A DNA stretch of 64,000 nucleotides from Pseudocercospora fijiensis CIRAD86 (lineage: Eukaryota; Ascomycota; Dothideomycetes; Mycosphaerellales; Mycosphaerellaceae), in the NCBI RefSeq assembly GCF_000340215.1, contig NW_006921532.1, positions 587,844 through 651,843 of the forward strand. The letters run 5' to 3'. A program made the position numbers and the translations under genes. The first letter of the stretch is position 1. The number at the start of each line of letters is the position of its first letter. Positions 1 to 12,159 of the stretch are shown in pieces. The notes under the pieces were generated by a model. It was not told the DNA's origin and ran no database searches. It worked only from the letters and a program-made list of their open reading frames with translations.

Positions 1-645
1 CTAAGGCAACAATACGCTTAGGATTAGTACCTTCGAGCTAAGCAAAAGACTAATTAATTAGCTCGTTTATTTAAGGCCTATTTAAAGACCCTCGAGGACG
101 ACTTGCTACCTAAGACCGACTCTATCTAGATATCTAAGATACGACCTAAACTAAGATAGGAATTAGTCCTTAAATTGGACCGCCGCCGTGTATTTAAACA
201 GGCTAATCTAATACGTATTTAGTTTATAGTCGAAGTAGAAACAGCTAAACGAGCTGTTTAGCTCTAATAACGGTTAGAATCTAAGATACGCCTAGCTACC
301 TATCGTAGCTGCGGAGGAAACTAAGGTTCCTACTAGAATAACAATACTAATAATAGGAATAGTAACAACGACCGTAGAAGAGGCCGTAGCCGACGGCTAT
401 ACCGAGGAGGCCGTAATAGGGGCCGTAGAAGGGGCTCGTATCCCTATAATACTAACCGCTCTACTAATAATAATAACAGGTACGGCAGTCTACTAACCGG
501 ATTGAAATGCTTTAACTATAATAGCACTAGCTACCTACTAGGACAATGCGACAAACCTAAGGATTAGGCCCGGATCGACCGTGCTACCGCTAAGTACCGA
601 AAGTACCTCTTAGTAGCTAACGCTACCCCTATAGGCTAACCTTCG
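1..645 (+). pseudogene. A1 gag, C-terminal part with zinc knuckle
   Basis: This is the nucleocapsid part of the Gag structural protein, which packages the element RNA. It has an Arg/Gly/Asn-rich stretch at about 300-480, then a CCHC zinc knuckle at 508-549. The knuckle keeps its first and last Cys; the second Cys and the His both read Tyr, as expected from TGT to TAT and CAC to TAC by RIP. The spacing C-x2-C-x4-H-x4-C is exact. The start is outside the window; A2 shows about 650 further bases of gag upstream. Many in-frame TAG/TAA codons make it non-functional. Confidence 0.85.
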
Positions 646-659
646 AAAAAAGAATAAGC

Positions 660-3600
660 GCCGTACTAACTGTTAGCCTTATACGGCGTAGGACTATCGA
701 CATTATACTAGCTATTATACGTACCTATCTCGTAGGGGATATATATAGGAATAATTATAAAACTAAGGTTACGCTAGACCTAGGAAATTCAGTTAGTGCC
801 CTTATTAGCTATCGCCTAGCTAAGCAATTAGACCTTCGACAATTGCCTAGGACTAACCTGCCAACCCTTGCTTAGTTTAATAACGCTCGGCACTTAACCT
901 ATAGGGCCTACTATATTCCTATAGTTCTAAAGGACGACCTCGGAAATAAACGCCTACTAAACTTTACTACCTACGCGGTAGACATAGACAGCCTCCTATC
1001 CGACATTGTTATTAGCAACCCTGTTCTTAAGTACTACGCTATAGTTATAGACCTAGGCCTTTAATAGTAGCGATTTAGAATCGCTAGGAAAGAGGATATT
1101 AAACATATTAATATTAGCGAGTACCCTAACGATATTAGGGTCCTGTTTATTAGCAACCTAACACTAGCCTCCGCCTTAGCTAATCCGACTGCCGACCTAC
1201 TCGGTAGTAATAATAATAAACCTATACCCCCTAATAGTATAGACCCTAATTAGTTTGCTTATATACTAGAGCCTATTCGAGAAACCTATATTAACGTATT
1301 TAAACACTACCTAGCATCGATATTGCCTATATTTAAGGAGATAGATTATAAGATTAACATTATAAAGGGCAAAGAGGTTCCTTTTAGACTACTCTACAAC
1401 CTTAGTAAGTGCGAGCTTACTATATTGCGTAAGTATCTAGAGGAAAACCTAGCTAATAGGCGTATTCGGTATAGTAACAGCCCTGCCGGTATACCTATCC
1501 TGTTCGTACTAAAGAAGGATAGTAGCCTGCGCCTATATATCGACTATCGTAGGCTTAATACCGTTACTATTAAGGACCGCTATCTACTCCCGCTTACTAA
1601 TAAGACCCTCGATCGCCTTTCTAGTACCTACTACTATACTATATTAGATATTAAGGACGCCTATTACCGCATCTGTATTCGTAAGGGCGATGAATAGAAG
1701 ATAGCCTTTCGCACTCGTTATAGCTATTTCGAGTACTTAGTTATACTATTTAGGCTAGCTAACGCCCCTATAATATTCTAGTCCTATATTAATCGGGCCC
1801 TATCCGGCCTATTAGACTACCTCTATATAGTTTACCTAGACGATATCCTAGTTTATACCTATTTACCTAACATCGTAGAGTACTAGGCCGTAGTACGTAA
1901 GGTACTCGACCGCCTACGAGCCTATAGCCTATATTGCAAGCCTTCTAAATGCACCTTTACTACTAAAGAGGTATCCTTCCTTAGCTTCCTCGTATTAACC
2001 GAGGGTATTAAGGCTAATCCTAATCGAATTAAGACTATTACTAAATAGCTAATACCTACTAGTATTAAAGAGCTTCAATTATTCCTAGGTTTTACTAACT
2101 TCTACCGTCGATTTATCGAAGGTTACTCGCGGTACGTAATGCTACTAACTAAGCTTACTAAAACTAAGGCCAATCTATCTAGAGAGTTTAAATAGACTAA
2201 TAGAGTATAAGCCGCTTTTAACGGTTTAAAGAAGCGCTTTACTAAAGTCCCCTTGTTATACTACTTCGTACTAAGTAAACCAATCCGTATTAAGACTAAC
2301 GCTTTATAGTTCGCTATATCGGCTATTATATTATAGCAATTAGATAATAACTATTACTAGTAACCGATTGCCTTCTTCTCGAGGAAGATAATCGATACTA
2401 AGCGTCGCTACGAGACCTACGAATAAGAGCTCTTAGTAATCGTAGAAGCCTTTAAGCACTAGCGCTACTATCTCGATAGTATATAGTATACTATTTAGGT
2501 CTATATAGACTATAACAACCTCTGTAGTATTACTAAGGTTACTAGGGTTATAGGTCGATAGGCTAGATAGGCCGTCTACCTCGCTAGGTTCGATTTTAAT
2601 ATATTATATCGGCTAGGCGTAAGCAACCCTACTAATAGCCTATCGAGGCGACCTAATTACGATAGCGAGACCTAACACATTAACTCTTTGTTTCTAACTC
2701 TGTAGCATAAGATTGCTATAGCCCGTATTGTTAATAAGCAAGCGTAGGATAAGCGGCTTACCGGACTCCGCGACGGCTTGAAGCATATTAATGCTCTTAC
2801 TATATTAATAGTACGTATTAAGGCAAGGGCTAAGGACACAGATAGGAGAAGTTATAATAACTCCCTAGTCGATATCGCTATATATAGTAATAGCGATTAA
2901 AGCACTGCTATAGTTAATCCGGCTGCTAGTGCTATTAGATATATATAATGCGTACCTCGTTTAATAGCGAGGGTACTATTAAATAACCTTGCAAATAGGG
3001 ATAGTTAATCGTTTATAGATAAGCTGTTACGTGCTTAGTAGAGGGACGCCTTTGCTACTAAACGTATCGATAAGCTTGTAAGTAGGCGAAAGACTCGATC
3101 TAGTAAGAGTAATAACAATTAGTCGATCGATAACAAAGGTTATTTAAAGTTTAAGGGCAGATACTATATCCCCGCTAAATATTCGATCCGATAAGAACTT
3201 CTTAAGCGATACTATAATAGTAAGCTTGCTAGTTACTATAGTATAGAGAGGTCGTACGAGCTACTATCGCGTACATACTACTAGCTAAATAGTAAGCGGG
3301 ATATAAAGGAATACGTTAATACGTGTACCGTATACTAACGTGTTAAGGCACTAAAGCATTAGCCTTTTAGCGAGTTGTCCTCTTTACTAATCCCTTACAA
3401 GCCATTTGCAGAGCTTATAATAGACTTTATTATAGGCCTTCTGCCTACTAAGCGTAGGGGTAGTAAGGACGTATATAATACTATCCTTGTTATAGTAGAT
3501 CGATTTACTAAAGGCGCTCGATACATCCCGGCGCGCAAGGATTAGACTGCTATTAATATAGCAGAGGCGCTATAGACTAATATCTTCTATACCTATTAGG

Positions 3601-4560
3601 GAACCCCTAAGGGGATAGTCTCCGATAGGGGCTCGATATTTATATCGTACTATTAGAGCGAAATATGCCTATAGCTAAGACTAAAGCATCGGCTATTAAT
3701 AGCCTTCTATCTATAGACTAACGGTTAAACAGAGAGACAGAATGCTACCCTATAGCAGTACCTACGTAGCTACATTAATAAGAACCCTAATAACTAGGTC
3801 AATCTCCTACAACTAGCCGAATTCGTATATAATAATAGTGTCTACTTATCTACTAAGGTGTTACCTTATTTCGCTATAATAGGAAGCAACCCTACGCTAC
3901 TATAAGACCCCCTATCGCTCGAGGCCGAGCGTAAGGAAAGGGAAGCGGGTTAACCTAAGATACTAGCGGCTATTAAGAGGGTTTAAAAGATGCGAGAAAT
4001 TCACGCTAAGATAGCTAACAAACTAGCAAAGGCCTAGGCCTATTAGAAGGCCTATTATAACAAACACTATACGCTAATAACCTTTAAATAAGGCGATATA
4101 GTTATACTTAGTATAAAGAACCTCCGTATTCGCAAACACCTATTACCTAACGGTAAAACGAGGCCTAAGCTTGCACTAAGATACATTAGTCTATTCTGTA
4201 TCCGAGAACCTAGGGGCACCTAGGCCTATTAGTTATAGCTTCTACCTTATTATACTATCTATAATACCTTCTATATATCCCTCCTTAAGCCGTACTACCT
4301 ACGCGAAGGGGATAAAGCACCTACTAAATCCGAGGACATACTAGCTAATAGTAAAGAACTATAGTCGATAGAACGTATCCTAAAGTACCGGACTAGACAA
4401 GGCAAGAAGGAGTACCTATTAAGGTAGTAAGGCTATTCGCCTAAATAGGACTTGTAGGAAGCTAAAGGTTCTTTTAAAGATATAACTAAGTTGTTAGATA
4501 AGTATTAGACTAGTATAAAGAATAAGAAGAAGGCTAAGGGCCTATAATACTGCCTAGAGA
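660..4560 (+). pseudogene. A1 pol: protease, RT, RNase H, integrase, chromodomain
   Basis: Pol would process Gag-Pol, copy the RNA and integrate the cDNA. Protease: the aspartate site is at 777-785 and reads D-L-G-N-S where D-S/T-G is usual. RT: about 1290-2000, with Y-L-D-D intact at 1833-1844. RNase H: about 2260-2640. Integrase: about 3200-3960, catalytic Asp at 3423, Asp at 3624 and Glu at 3732; the last two lie 36 codons apart, the D-35-E spacing. Chromodomain: about 4360-4450, with an E-R-I-L-K-Y-R-T-R-Q-G-K-K-E-Y-L core. Chromodomains in this clade direct integration to modified chromatin. The catalytic residues survive but dozens of RIP stops break the frame. The longest clean stretch is 1323-1697, inside RT. 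Confidence 0.92.
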
Positions 4561-4561
4561 C

Positions 4562-4584
4562 AATGCTACCCCTAGGGTACTATT
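4562..4584. repeat. Palindrome after A1 pol
   Basis: The left arm AATGCTACCC and right arm GGGTACTATT flank a central CTA. It follows the chromodomain by about 100 bases. It is the same palindrome type as the fifteen in elements C1-C3, although A and C are different families. The TAG centre is shared with the C3 copy at 36539-36565. Confidence 0.75.
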
Positions 4585-5472
4585 AGCTAACTAATTAGAG
4601 GCCGGCAAACTAGGACAATAAGACTATACTAGGCGCGCTACGACGCGTTAATCAATTAATCGCATACTCTTTTAAGGGCTCTACCCCTTTACTAATGCGC
4701 TCTATAAGGCCCTTCTCCTAGTATTTAGGTCCCTCTTTTAATCCTTTATTCTATTAAGGCCTCGAGGCCTAGGCGATCGGCGAGGACGGCGTCGCGCTTA
4801 TAACGGCGCGGCCGGCGCGGCTATATTAGTAATAGTATTGCTAAGTTATTGTTAGTTAAAGAAGGAAATTAGAAGCAAGGTAAAGTTAGCGCTAAGACAG
4901 CTAGCGCCGCTATTATCGATATTACTTACTATTATTACTACGCCTATAGATACAACCTTACCTACACTACGAGCCTAAGGCACCTTTAATTAAAACTTTA
5001 ATCAAAACTTTAAGCCGCCTAAAAGATTAAGCGACTAATAGACTAACTAAGGGCAAAACTATAGAGCTAAGCTAGCCGGGGTCGATCTTGCGGACAATAG
5101 GTTACTCCTCGATCTTTCTACCCCTTTAAGCGAGGCGAACCTTAACTACTATACTTATAATAGCCTTTACCTATAGAAACTAGACGAGCTATGTTTTTTC
5201 GGAAAAGATAAGATAAGATTAACAATTAAAGGCTACTAAACCTAACTAATTAGGGCTAGCGAAACTACGAACAATAATAGCCCTCGTAATAATAAGAACA
5301 AACCCTCGGAAGCGGACATAGCTAGGTCTTTTAGAGTAGACGTAAAGAACTCGAAACGATATTACTTAGAGCAGAGGCAGTGCTATAATACCTCGTACGT
5401 CTACCTATTACAGTAGGGAAGACGCGCCCGTATTATAATTAGTCGATAGCCCTTAATTCTTATAGCTTTATA
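4585..5472 (+). other. A1 3' untranslated region, left part
   Basis: I see no gene. A GC-rich patch of GCG/GGC runs lies near 4770-4815, then AT-rich sequence with short repeats of TTAATTAAAACTTTAA type near 4988-5015. The stretch 4815-5470 aligns with A2 at 63170-63860, so it belongs to element A and not to the host. The region resumes after the DNA transposon at 8697-8908, where it meets the 3' LTR. Confidence 0.7.
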
Positions 5473-5572
5473 TCCGGGGTTTCGTTAGTTACTTTATACC
5501 CGCTATCGCGGGGGTTTAAGCTATACGTAAAATTGCCTTTTCCTAGTAGGCTATACGTAAAACTCGATACTA
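5473..5572 (+). repeat. Left terminal inverted repeat of the pogo/Fot1-type element
   Basis: It pairs with 8594-8696 with a few RIP-type and other mismatches. It holds two direct copies of CTATACGTAAAA at 5521-5532 and 5551-5562, which are good candidates for transposase binding sites because the other end has them too. Confidence 0.88.
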
Positions 5573-5788
5573 TCGATGTTCTAGTCCTATATAGGTATCT
5601 AGGTCTATGTAGTATTAAACCGCGAGTCTAAATATCGTATTAGCAAGGTTATCCGAGTGTATAGTAGCTATAGACCTTACTATCGCTATTTCTTATATAA
5701 TCCTTAGTAGGCGCGTCTACCTTATTCTAAAGCGTATATTCCTCCTGTTTCTTATATTCTACTATACGGATCGTATACAAAACTCGGT

Positions 5789-8540
5789 ATAGGGCGTAAT
5801 AAGGGCAAAAACGTAAAGAGGGTGCGAGCCGAGCGGTTAACTAAGACAGAGAGGGCAGAGAGGGTAGTAGATCGAGTCGTTTCGAGGTACCGCGAGTTAG
5901 AGGCTAAATCGGACAATAAGAAGGTTAGTATTCGAGCGCTTTATAAGAGTAAGAAAGCAACTAGCCTGTATTATCGTATTTACTAGCGGTTAAGGGGCTA
6001 CAGATCGCTATTTAATCGTCCTTAGACGAATACTAAGCTAGATAAGTCTTAAGAGCTAGCTCTAGCGGATTATTATCGAGAGAGGGACGCAATAGGTATA
6101 TTCCTACCGGTAGCGTTAATCGCTATTATAGCGATAGAGATGCTAGTAAGCCTACTACTAGAAGGGGTTTCGAGGGATATAATACTACTATTTAGCGTAG
6201 ATTAGGCGGACCGCTTTCTTAAGCGCTATAGACTTAGTAAAGTTAAGTCTAAACCTATCGAGGTATAGCGTAAAGAGGCTTACGACCCTTCGACGATAAG
6301 GAGCTAGTTTAACCGCTTCGAGGCTATAATAAGGCGACTTAGTATAAAGCCGCGGAACCTACAGAATTTCGACGAGACTAGCTTCCGGATTGGAATTAGT
6401 AGTAATAAGTATGTCGTTATAATAGATACGAAGCGGCGCGCCTAGACCGAGTATAATAGTAACCGTACGTACGTAACTATCGTCGAGACCGTTAACGCCT
6501 TCGGTAAGGTAATAGATTATTAGTTAATTATTAAAGGTATAATAGTTTAAGAGCGGTAGGTACTAAAAGAAGGTAAGGCAACTGCCTAAGGCAATAACAA
6601 CGTTACTCGCTTACTAACTAACGCCCTCGTTCTTAGGCAAGGACAACTTCTTAATTACTATTAATAAGTCTAGCTATATAACTAACGATACCGCAATATA
6701 CTATATCCGCTAGTTTAAGCGGAAGACGAGGCCTAAAGATCTAGAAGAATAGAGGGTGCTCCTATGCGACAACTACGGCTCTTATTGCTTTAAGGAGTTA
6801 ATAGCCTTTGTAAAGCGATATAAGATCCAATTATAGGGCCTATAACTATATACCTTACACTTTATATAGCCTTTAGATATTGTCCTCTTCTAGGTGTATA
6901 AGTTAAGGTATAGGCAAGCGGTATTAGACGCTACATACCGTAGAGTTAGCGAGTTTAGAATACCTAAGTTTGTCGAGGCCCTCTTAGCTATTCGGGCTAA
7001 AACATTTACCTCCTATAATATAAGGTCGGCATTCCGGAAGACTAGCATATTCCTACTTAATAGGGAGGTTCCTTATAGGTATATTCGAGATTAGCACAGA
7101 GCTACCAACTATAACTAGAACTAGCAAGTAATTAAGGGTGAATTGGTATAGGAGGAGGCCCGGTATAAGGAATTACTAGCAATAGCGGAGGCGGCTTAGT
7201 AGGAGCATATCGCGTCGGTTAAGGAAGAACGTTCTACTAAGCCTACTATTATCGATCCGGAAGGCTAGCATCTCGCTAACCGTCGCTACTATATTAGGGA
7301 TCTCGAAAACCTAATCACTTAAGGTCTGCTATTATTACCGCCTCTGCCGCCTTAGCGAATACCGACCCCCGAATTGCTATAATAGCTCCTTAATACTACG
7401 ACTAGCCCTCGTACAATTAAGGCGTCTCGTAGTGCTATAGAAGCCCGCAAGGCCTTCCGACGTTCTTATCTAAAGACAGCCCCGTAGGGTATATTACTAT
7501 TATTTAACCCGTTTTCCTCGTTACTTACAAAATAAGTAGAAGAGGCGTATAATATATTAGTTAATGCGGCTATCTATAAGGGTAAAGAATACAAGCGTAA
7601 ATACTAGTCTACGAGCGTTGTTAAACGAGTAAAGAAGCGGTAGAAGGAACAGCCTAATCGGCTTATTCGAGTAGGTGCTATCGAGGCTAATAAATTACGC
7701 TTACAACTTACTTAGCAAGATAAGGACCTAGCTAACAATAGATACTAGAAGATGCTCCGCGAGGCTAAGGGGGCCTATAATAAGGCGCGTACCTATCGAT
7801 TAAAGTATAGTAAGGCCTTCCGTATTGTCTTTAATAACAATAGCAAGACTAAGTAGTTAGACGTTTAATTGTAACCTATCGATAAGCTACTATAACGTGT
7901 CTTCGACAAGCGCCTTCTTACTTCCGATAATACCTCTACCTTAAAGAAGACTAGTAATCCGTACGCTAATATTCTTAGCGATTATAAGCGCTATACTATA
8001 ACGAGTAAGAGCGGCGACATTACCTATACCTAGAGTCCGATAATAATACTATCTCTGCCGAGCCGCACTTGCAATTACGACGAAAGCAACCTTCTAACGT
8101 AGACTAACGTTAAGCCTAAGCGACGATTAAACGGCCTATTCGCGTAAGAGCCTAATACTCGACTCGACTAGTTATAATAAGATAAGGCGGTGCTTAATAA
8201 AGGTCTATATACTACACTTTAGCCTCATTTAATACACCCTCGCCGTCGTTACGAGTCGGTATAGCGGAAGCGCTACTTCTACGAGCCTCCGAAGAAAACT
8301 AGCCGTTATCGAGGCGAGGTCGCTAGCTATAAGGACAACCCTATTAAGCTAGAAGAAGACACTTAAGACAGTAGCTATAATAGCTAACAAGAGGTAGAAA
8401 CAAGGACATATAGACCGACTTATAAAGTAGTCGATTATATAGTTAGCGCGGCGTATACGCGAAGGCCGTTAATAGTATAGTAATAGTAGGTCTATATAGT
8501 CTAATTTAATATACACGGTCGCAATATGCCTTCTTCTTAA
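5789..8540 (+). pseudogene. pogo/Fot1-type transposase (DDE_1), long C-terminal tail, frameshifted
   Basis: Cuts and rejoins the element at TA sites. The putative start is ATA at 5789, read as a RIPped ATG and chosen because the frame then runs into a basic N-terminus. A helix-turn-helix (CENP-B/psq type) lies at about 5930-6110. First catalytic Asp at 6371 in N-F-D-E-T-S-F-R-I-G. Second Asp at 6768 in D-N-Y-G-S-Y. Third Asp at 6876 in Q-P-L-D-I, with Q read from TAG. The first Asp is in a different frame from the other two, so a net one-base shift or a small intron lies near 6560-6660. The region after about 7100 adds some 480 codons rich in Lys, Arg and Gln; this tail makes it much longer than the Fot1 type, which is around 540 residues. 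RIP stops throughout. Confidence 0.85.
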
Positions 8541-8593
8541 CCGTAATCGCACTTACTATCAATTTCCCGGCTTATATGCTCTAGAATATACCG

Positions 8594-8696
8594 TAGTATC
8601 GAGTTTTACGTATAGCCTACTAACAAATCGCGATTTTACGTATAGCTTAAATCCCCGAGCTAGGGCGAGGGATAGAGTAGCTAACGCAACCCCGGA
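8594..8696 (-). repeat. Right terminal inverted repeat of the pogo/Fot1-type element
   Basis: The reverse complement of the left end. The doubled motif appears as TTTTACGTATAG at 8604-8615 and 8634-8645, and the repeat ends in CCCCGGA next to TA. Confidence 0.88.
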
Positions 8697-8908
8697 TATC
8701 CCTTTACTTTATTGTATATAAGGATAGCGCAGTTGGAGTTAGACATTGTATTAGAAGGTAAGGTTTAATATAGTTATATAATTAGGTAGTTAAGTATTTA
8801 ATTTAGCGCGGCTAAGTAGCTTATTAGATTTGCTAAGTTAGTAGCAATAGAGGTCGAGATTGGAATATAGGCAGGCTACGAGGGCGCGGCCTTTAGAAGG
8901 GAAGCGTA

Positions 8909-9105
8909 TATTAGGGCTAAAGAGGCTATATGTAATTGGTATATAACTAGGCCGAGTGAAGCTAGGGTCTTAATGCCTTAGGTAGGGCTTAGCGCTTAGC
9001 GTTAGGCTAACTCTCCTACCTTTATCCCTCTCCTCCTAGATTCTTATCGAATACTACTTATACCTACTACTACCCTATCTACCTACTAATATAACCCTTC
9101 TTATA
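8909..9105 (+). repeat. A1 3' LTR, 197 bp
   Basis: It aligns base for base in length with the A2 5' LTR (25859-26055). It starts TATTAGGGCT, where A2 still has the unmutated TGTTAGAGCT, and ends in TA, the RIPped form of the usual CA. Confidence 0.88.
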
Positions 9106-9600
9106 TATAATAACGCTACTACGATAGAGCAACGAAGGATAAGCACTTCGCTATCGGTAATTAAGTCCTATTGTCGGCAAAGAACATTCGTACGAAGCGT
9201 CCTTACCGTAAGCTCGATAATAAATATCTTAGACCTTTTACTATTATAGAGCGCTTCGGAAGCTAGGCTTATAAGCTTAACCTACCTCTATCGATAAAGC
9301 GCTTATATCCGGTATTCTATATATCGCTACTAGAAGGATACAACGCTCGTAAAGGCTACTAGCTACCCCCTATCGACGATATTAAGGAGGATAGATCGGA
9401 GGAAGAATATAAGGTCGAGGAGATCGTCGCTTATAAAAGAAGAGGAAAGAATAAGAAGTTTAGGGTTAGATAGAAGGGATATTTACCCGAATAGGACGAT
9501 TAGATAACGGAAGAGTAGTTAGCTTATTCTCTAAATCTACTCGTAGAGTATAAGGAGAAGATTAAAAACGCCGCTAGTACCTAAAGCACTATAGAGGTAC
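9106..9600 (+). pseudogene. Element E: integrase C-terminus and chromodomain of an older gypsy element
   Basis: The frame reads Y-Y-D-R-A-T-K-D-K, then K-Y-L-R-P-F-T-I-I-E-R-F-G and P-V-F-Y-I-S-L-L-E at about 9305-9335, the conserved C-terminal block of chromovirus integrases. A chromodomain follows at about 9395-9510 (V-E-E-I-V, then F-R-V-R, stop, K-G-Y). The 5' part of E would lie beyond A1, left of the window, because A1 is inserted at this point. The pol end is near 9600; I cannot define an LTR for it. Confidence 0.8.
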
Positions 9601-12150
9601 CTCGGAGGCCCTCTAAGAGGGCTCGTAAGACCCTACCGACGACTAAAGTATCTTCTTCTCGTCGGCCTAGTCTCCGACTAAGGGCAAATTAAGACAGTAC
9701 TAGTAGATAAACTTTATAGAAGTTATTAATATTACCGGGCGACCGTTATTAATTTCCTAGCTATCTAAAGTATCCTCTTCTTATTTAGGATAATAGTATT
9801 AAAAGCATGCCCGTTCGTAGAACCTTCCTATCTCTACCTATATACTAAGCCTACTTAAGGTATTCTCGAGTCGCGTATATTCTCGCTCGAAAATTTATAA
9901 AAACAACACTCTATACCCTACCCGCTTAACCTAAGCCCCTCGTAGGTACCTCCGATGCCTCTCGAAAATCCCTTAGCGGACTTTACGGCTAAGGAAGATT
10001 AGACGCTAAAACTTCGTACTAAGATACTCCTTACTAATCGCCTTAAAGTACTACTACTCTATCTCCCTATCGACAGTTATATTCTAACCTTCGGCGGTTA
10101 GATCGACTAAGCGACCCTTCGAGAAAGCCTCCTAAGCCGCCTAATAGTTAGCCTTTAGCTAGTTATCGTAATTCGACTAATCCTAGCTAGAGGGTTCGTA
10201 GTTAAGGAGATTGTCGTTCTTTAGACAAAGGCGGATACGGTTACAGCCTACCTACATCTTATCGGCGTAGTTACGCTAATCCGCCTTACGGCGAAGGGTG
10301 TCTTAATAAAGAGCGCCGTAGTTGTTAATGCTTACCTTAGCGCGGCGATAGAGGTACTCGAGAAAATTAGCTATACGCTATATTATAGGAGGGATCTATA
10401 TAGCGGATTAGTAGGTGCCTCTAAGGCGCCTCGTAGGTAATACTTACAGGCTTGCAACCCTAACCCTATATAGGTCTATATCGGCCGCACTTTATATCTT
10501 CCTTAAATTCGTAGCTATCTAGTACGGAGAGCTGCTTACCGATAGTTATCTTGTTCGTACCGATATTCTAGCTCCTACGGACGTACTTAAGGCAGATAGC
10601 GTAGCTAGTACGAAGCTCTAGGCGAGGTTCGAGAACCGGACTTACTCTATAGAAGTTAAATAGGACGTCCTTAGAAGGGGTATTAGCCTCGCTATCGATA
10701 TAGAGGCGGCTATCGTTATAGTACTCTAAGGGGCTGCCGCGACCTAAGGTCTTCTAAGCGTACGTAAACGAGTTATCCGAAGCACTATACGGTATACCGC
10801 TACCGCCTTAATTAATAGGAGTAAAGTTGTAACCGCTACTACTACCGGAACCTAAAGCTATAACAAAAGGGTCGGCGAGAGTTAGCTCTTATAACAATAG
10901 CGGTAATAGTAGTGCTTAAGAGGTATTAGCCTTAGTGTTTAAGGGACTAGGAGAAGTATATCGGAGCGGAGTAGTATCGAGCGGGCGATCTAATACTAGT
11001 TAGTATTAATAAAAAGAAGAAGAAGGTTGTTTAACGAAACGCGCGCTTTTAACTCTAGCGACCTATACTTACTTCGCATATAGACGCTTCTAGCACCTTA
11101 TAGGCACCTCGGCGGTAACTCTAAGAGATCGCGAGTAAAGCGTATATAACGTAGGTAACGTAAAGGGTCGGCGTAACAAATATACCCTTATTAATCGTTA
11201 TCTCTAGTAAAAACTAAGCGTACCGACCTCGACTATTTCTACGCTTTAGTATATAAGCACTCTTTATATTTCCTAGGGAAACTATAGTATTTAGTAGATA
11301 TCGAGGGCGAAATTAGGGGAAGGAGAAAGTAGAAGAAAAATACGCGATTATCTAATTCCTAGTAGCAAACAAACCCCGTATATAAAAGTTTCCTAAGTAA
11401 AGGAGCAAGTACCGCAAAGGTACCGTAACCCTACCTTAAAGGTAATAGGAACAAATAGCACGTTCTAAGGCTAAGCCTAATAAGCGTAACCGCCGAGCGA
11501 ATACCTATATATACGGCAACGACTACGCCTTAGCGAATGGCTCTTTAGTCGTTTAGCGCTTGCCGTCGATACTAGAGGTTTCTACTAGAAGTAGGGCGAA
11601 GGTCTATATAGGACTACTCTCTAGCGCCCTACTCTTCTCGGGGCGTAAGCCCTATATAGAGGCACCTTAGAGGTACCTCTATCCTACTATCGACGTTCCG
11701 TAGTAATATTTCTACTACTAGACCGCGTATCGCTATACTAACCTAGTAGCGGCGCGGGAAAGCGTAAGTAGTAGAGGAGGTAGCGGCGCGGGAAAAACAT
11801 ATAACCTAAGGATAGGCTATCGAGGGGGGGGGGATACTATAAGGGAATACCCTTCTATACCGCCGAGACCCTTACTAGGCACCTATAAGGCACCCTAGAG
11901 GTGCCTCGCCGGTAACCCCGAGTTACCTAACTCTTAGCACTATAGGATAAGGCGCATATTCCTACCTCGAGAATCGCTCGTTCCTTAGGCGATATCGTTA
12001 AATGCTAAGACTACTATTTACTCGTATTAATACTCCCTATACACTACTTCCTTATAGTATCCCCTTTAGTATTTCTAGCTTATATATAACTATTAGAATA
12101 TAACAACAATATATAATATTTATTATATAATAATTATTTCTCGATAGTAT
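9601..12150. other. Unassigned RIPped DNA between E and frame D
   Basis: I find no recognisable protein. Loose frames exist on both strands (for example plus from ATG at 9952), but TAG and TAA are so common here that frame length means little. Notable pieces are three copies of a 17-bp motif (10424, 11102, 11899), a 16-bp direct repeat at 11746-11761 and 11780-11795, a run of nine G at about 11822, and an AT-rich stretch that begins near 12060. It may hold the 3' end and LTR of E and part of another element. Confidence 0.5.
10424..11915 (+). repeat. Three dispersed 17-bp copies of AGGYRCCTCGYVGGTAA
   Basis: The copies are at 10424-10440, 11102-11118 and 11899-11915, all in the same orientation, in the unassigned region. 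Related GGYRCC palindromes lie next to two of them and at about 11670-11690. Role unknown. Confidence 0.55.
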
Positions 12151-12159
12151 ATATATATA

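Larger units (their letters stand above)
5473..8696 (+). mobile_element. pogo/Fot1-type (Tc1/mariner superfamily) DNA transposon inside A1
   Basis: A 3224-bp element with terminal inverted repeats of about 100 bp that begin TCCGGGGTT, flanked on both sides by TA, the target duplicated by Tc1/mariner elements. Its transposase on the plus strand has the DDE_1 motifs of the pogo/Fot1 group. The empty site is visible in A2, where the 3' UTR runs without it near 63850-63880. It is RIPped like its surroundings, so it was also repeated in the genome. Confidence 0.9.
1..9105 (+). mobile_element. Element A copy A1: chromodomain Ty3/gypsy LTR retrotransposon, 5' end outside window, RIP-inactivated
   Basis: A1 runs gag, protease, RT, RNase H, integrase, chromodomain, 3' UTR and 3' LTR, all on the plus strand, and is interrupted by a DNA transposon at 5473-8696. 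It aligns end to end with A2 (25859-28810 plus 60073-64000), which fixes its order of parts. The 5' LTR and the gag start lie left of base 1. Differences between the copies are mostly C/T and G/A at CpA/TpG sites, as RIP makes. The host sequence that resumes at 9106 is the integrase end of another gypsy element, so A1 inserted into older repeat DNA. Membership in Ty3/gypsy follows from the order RT before integrase, the Y-L-D-D box and the D,D-35-E integrase. Confidence 0.93.

Noticed and set aside
6894..7094. Stand-alone 66-residue gene
   Set aside because: It is a clean piece of the pogo/Fot1-type transposase just after the third Asp.
8749..8908. Extension of the A LTR to 8749
   Set aside because: The A2 5' LTR begins at 25859 with TG, equivalent to 8909. 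The earlier bases are 3' UTR shared with the A2 right end.
10451..10468. Two CCCTAA-like units
   Set aside because: Too short, and expected by chance in this TA-rich sequence.
9952..10900. Plus-strand frame from ATG 9952 with only TAG/TAA stops
   Set aside because: RIP removes TGA and multiplies TAG/TAA in every frame, so this pattern does not show coding. No motif or second copy supports it.
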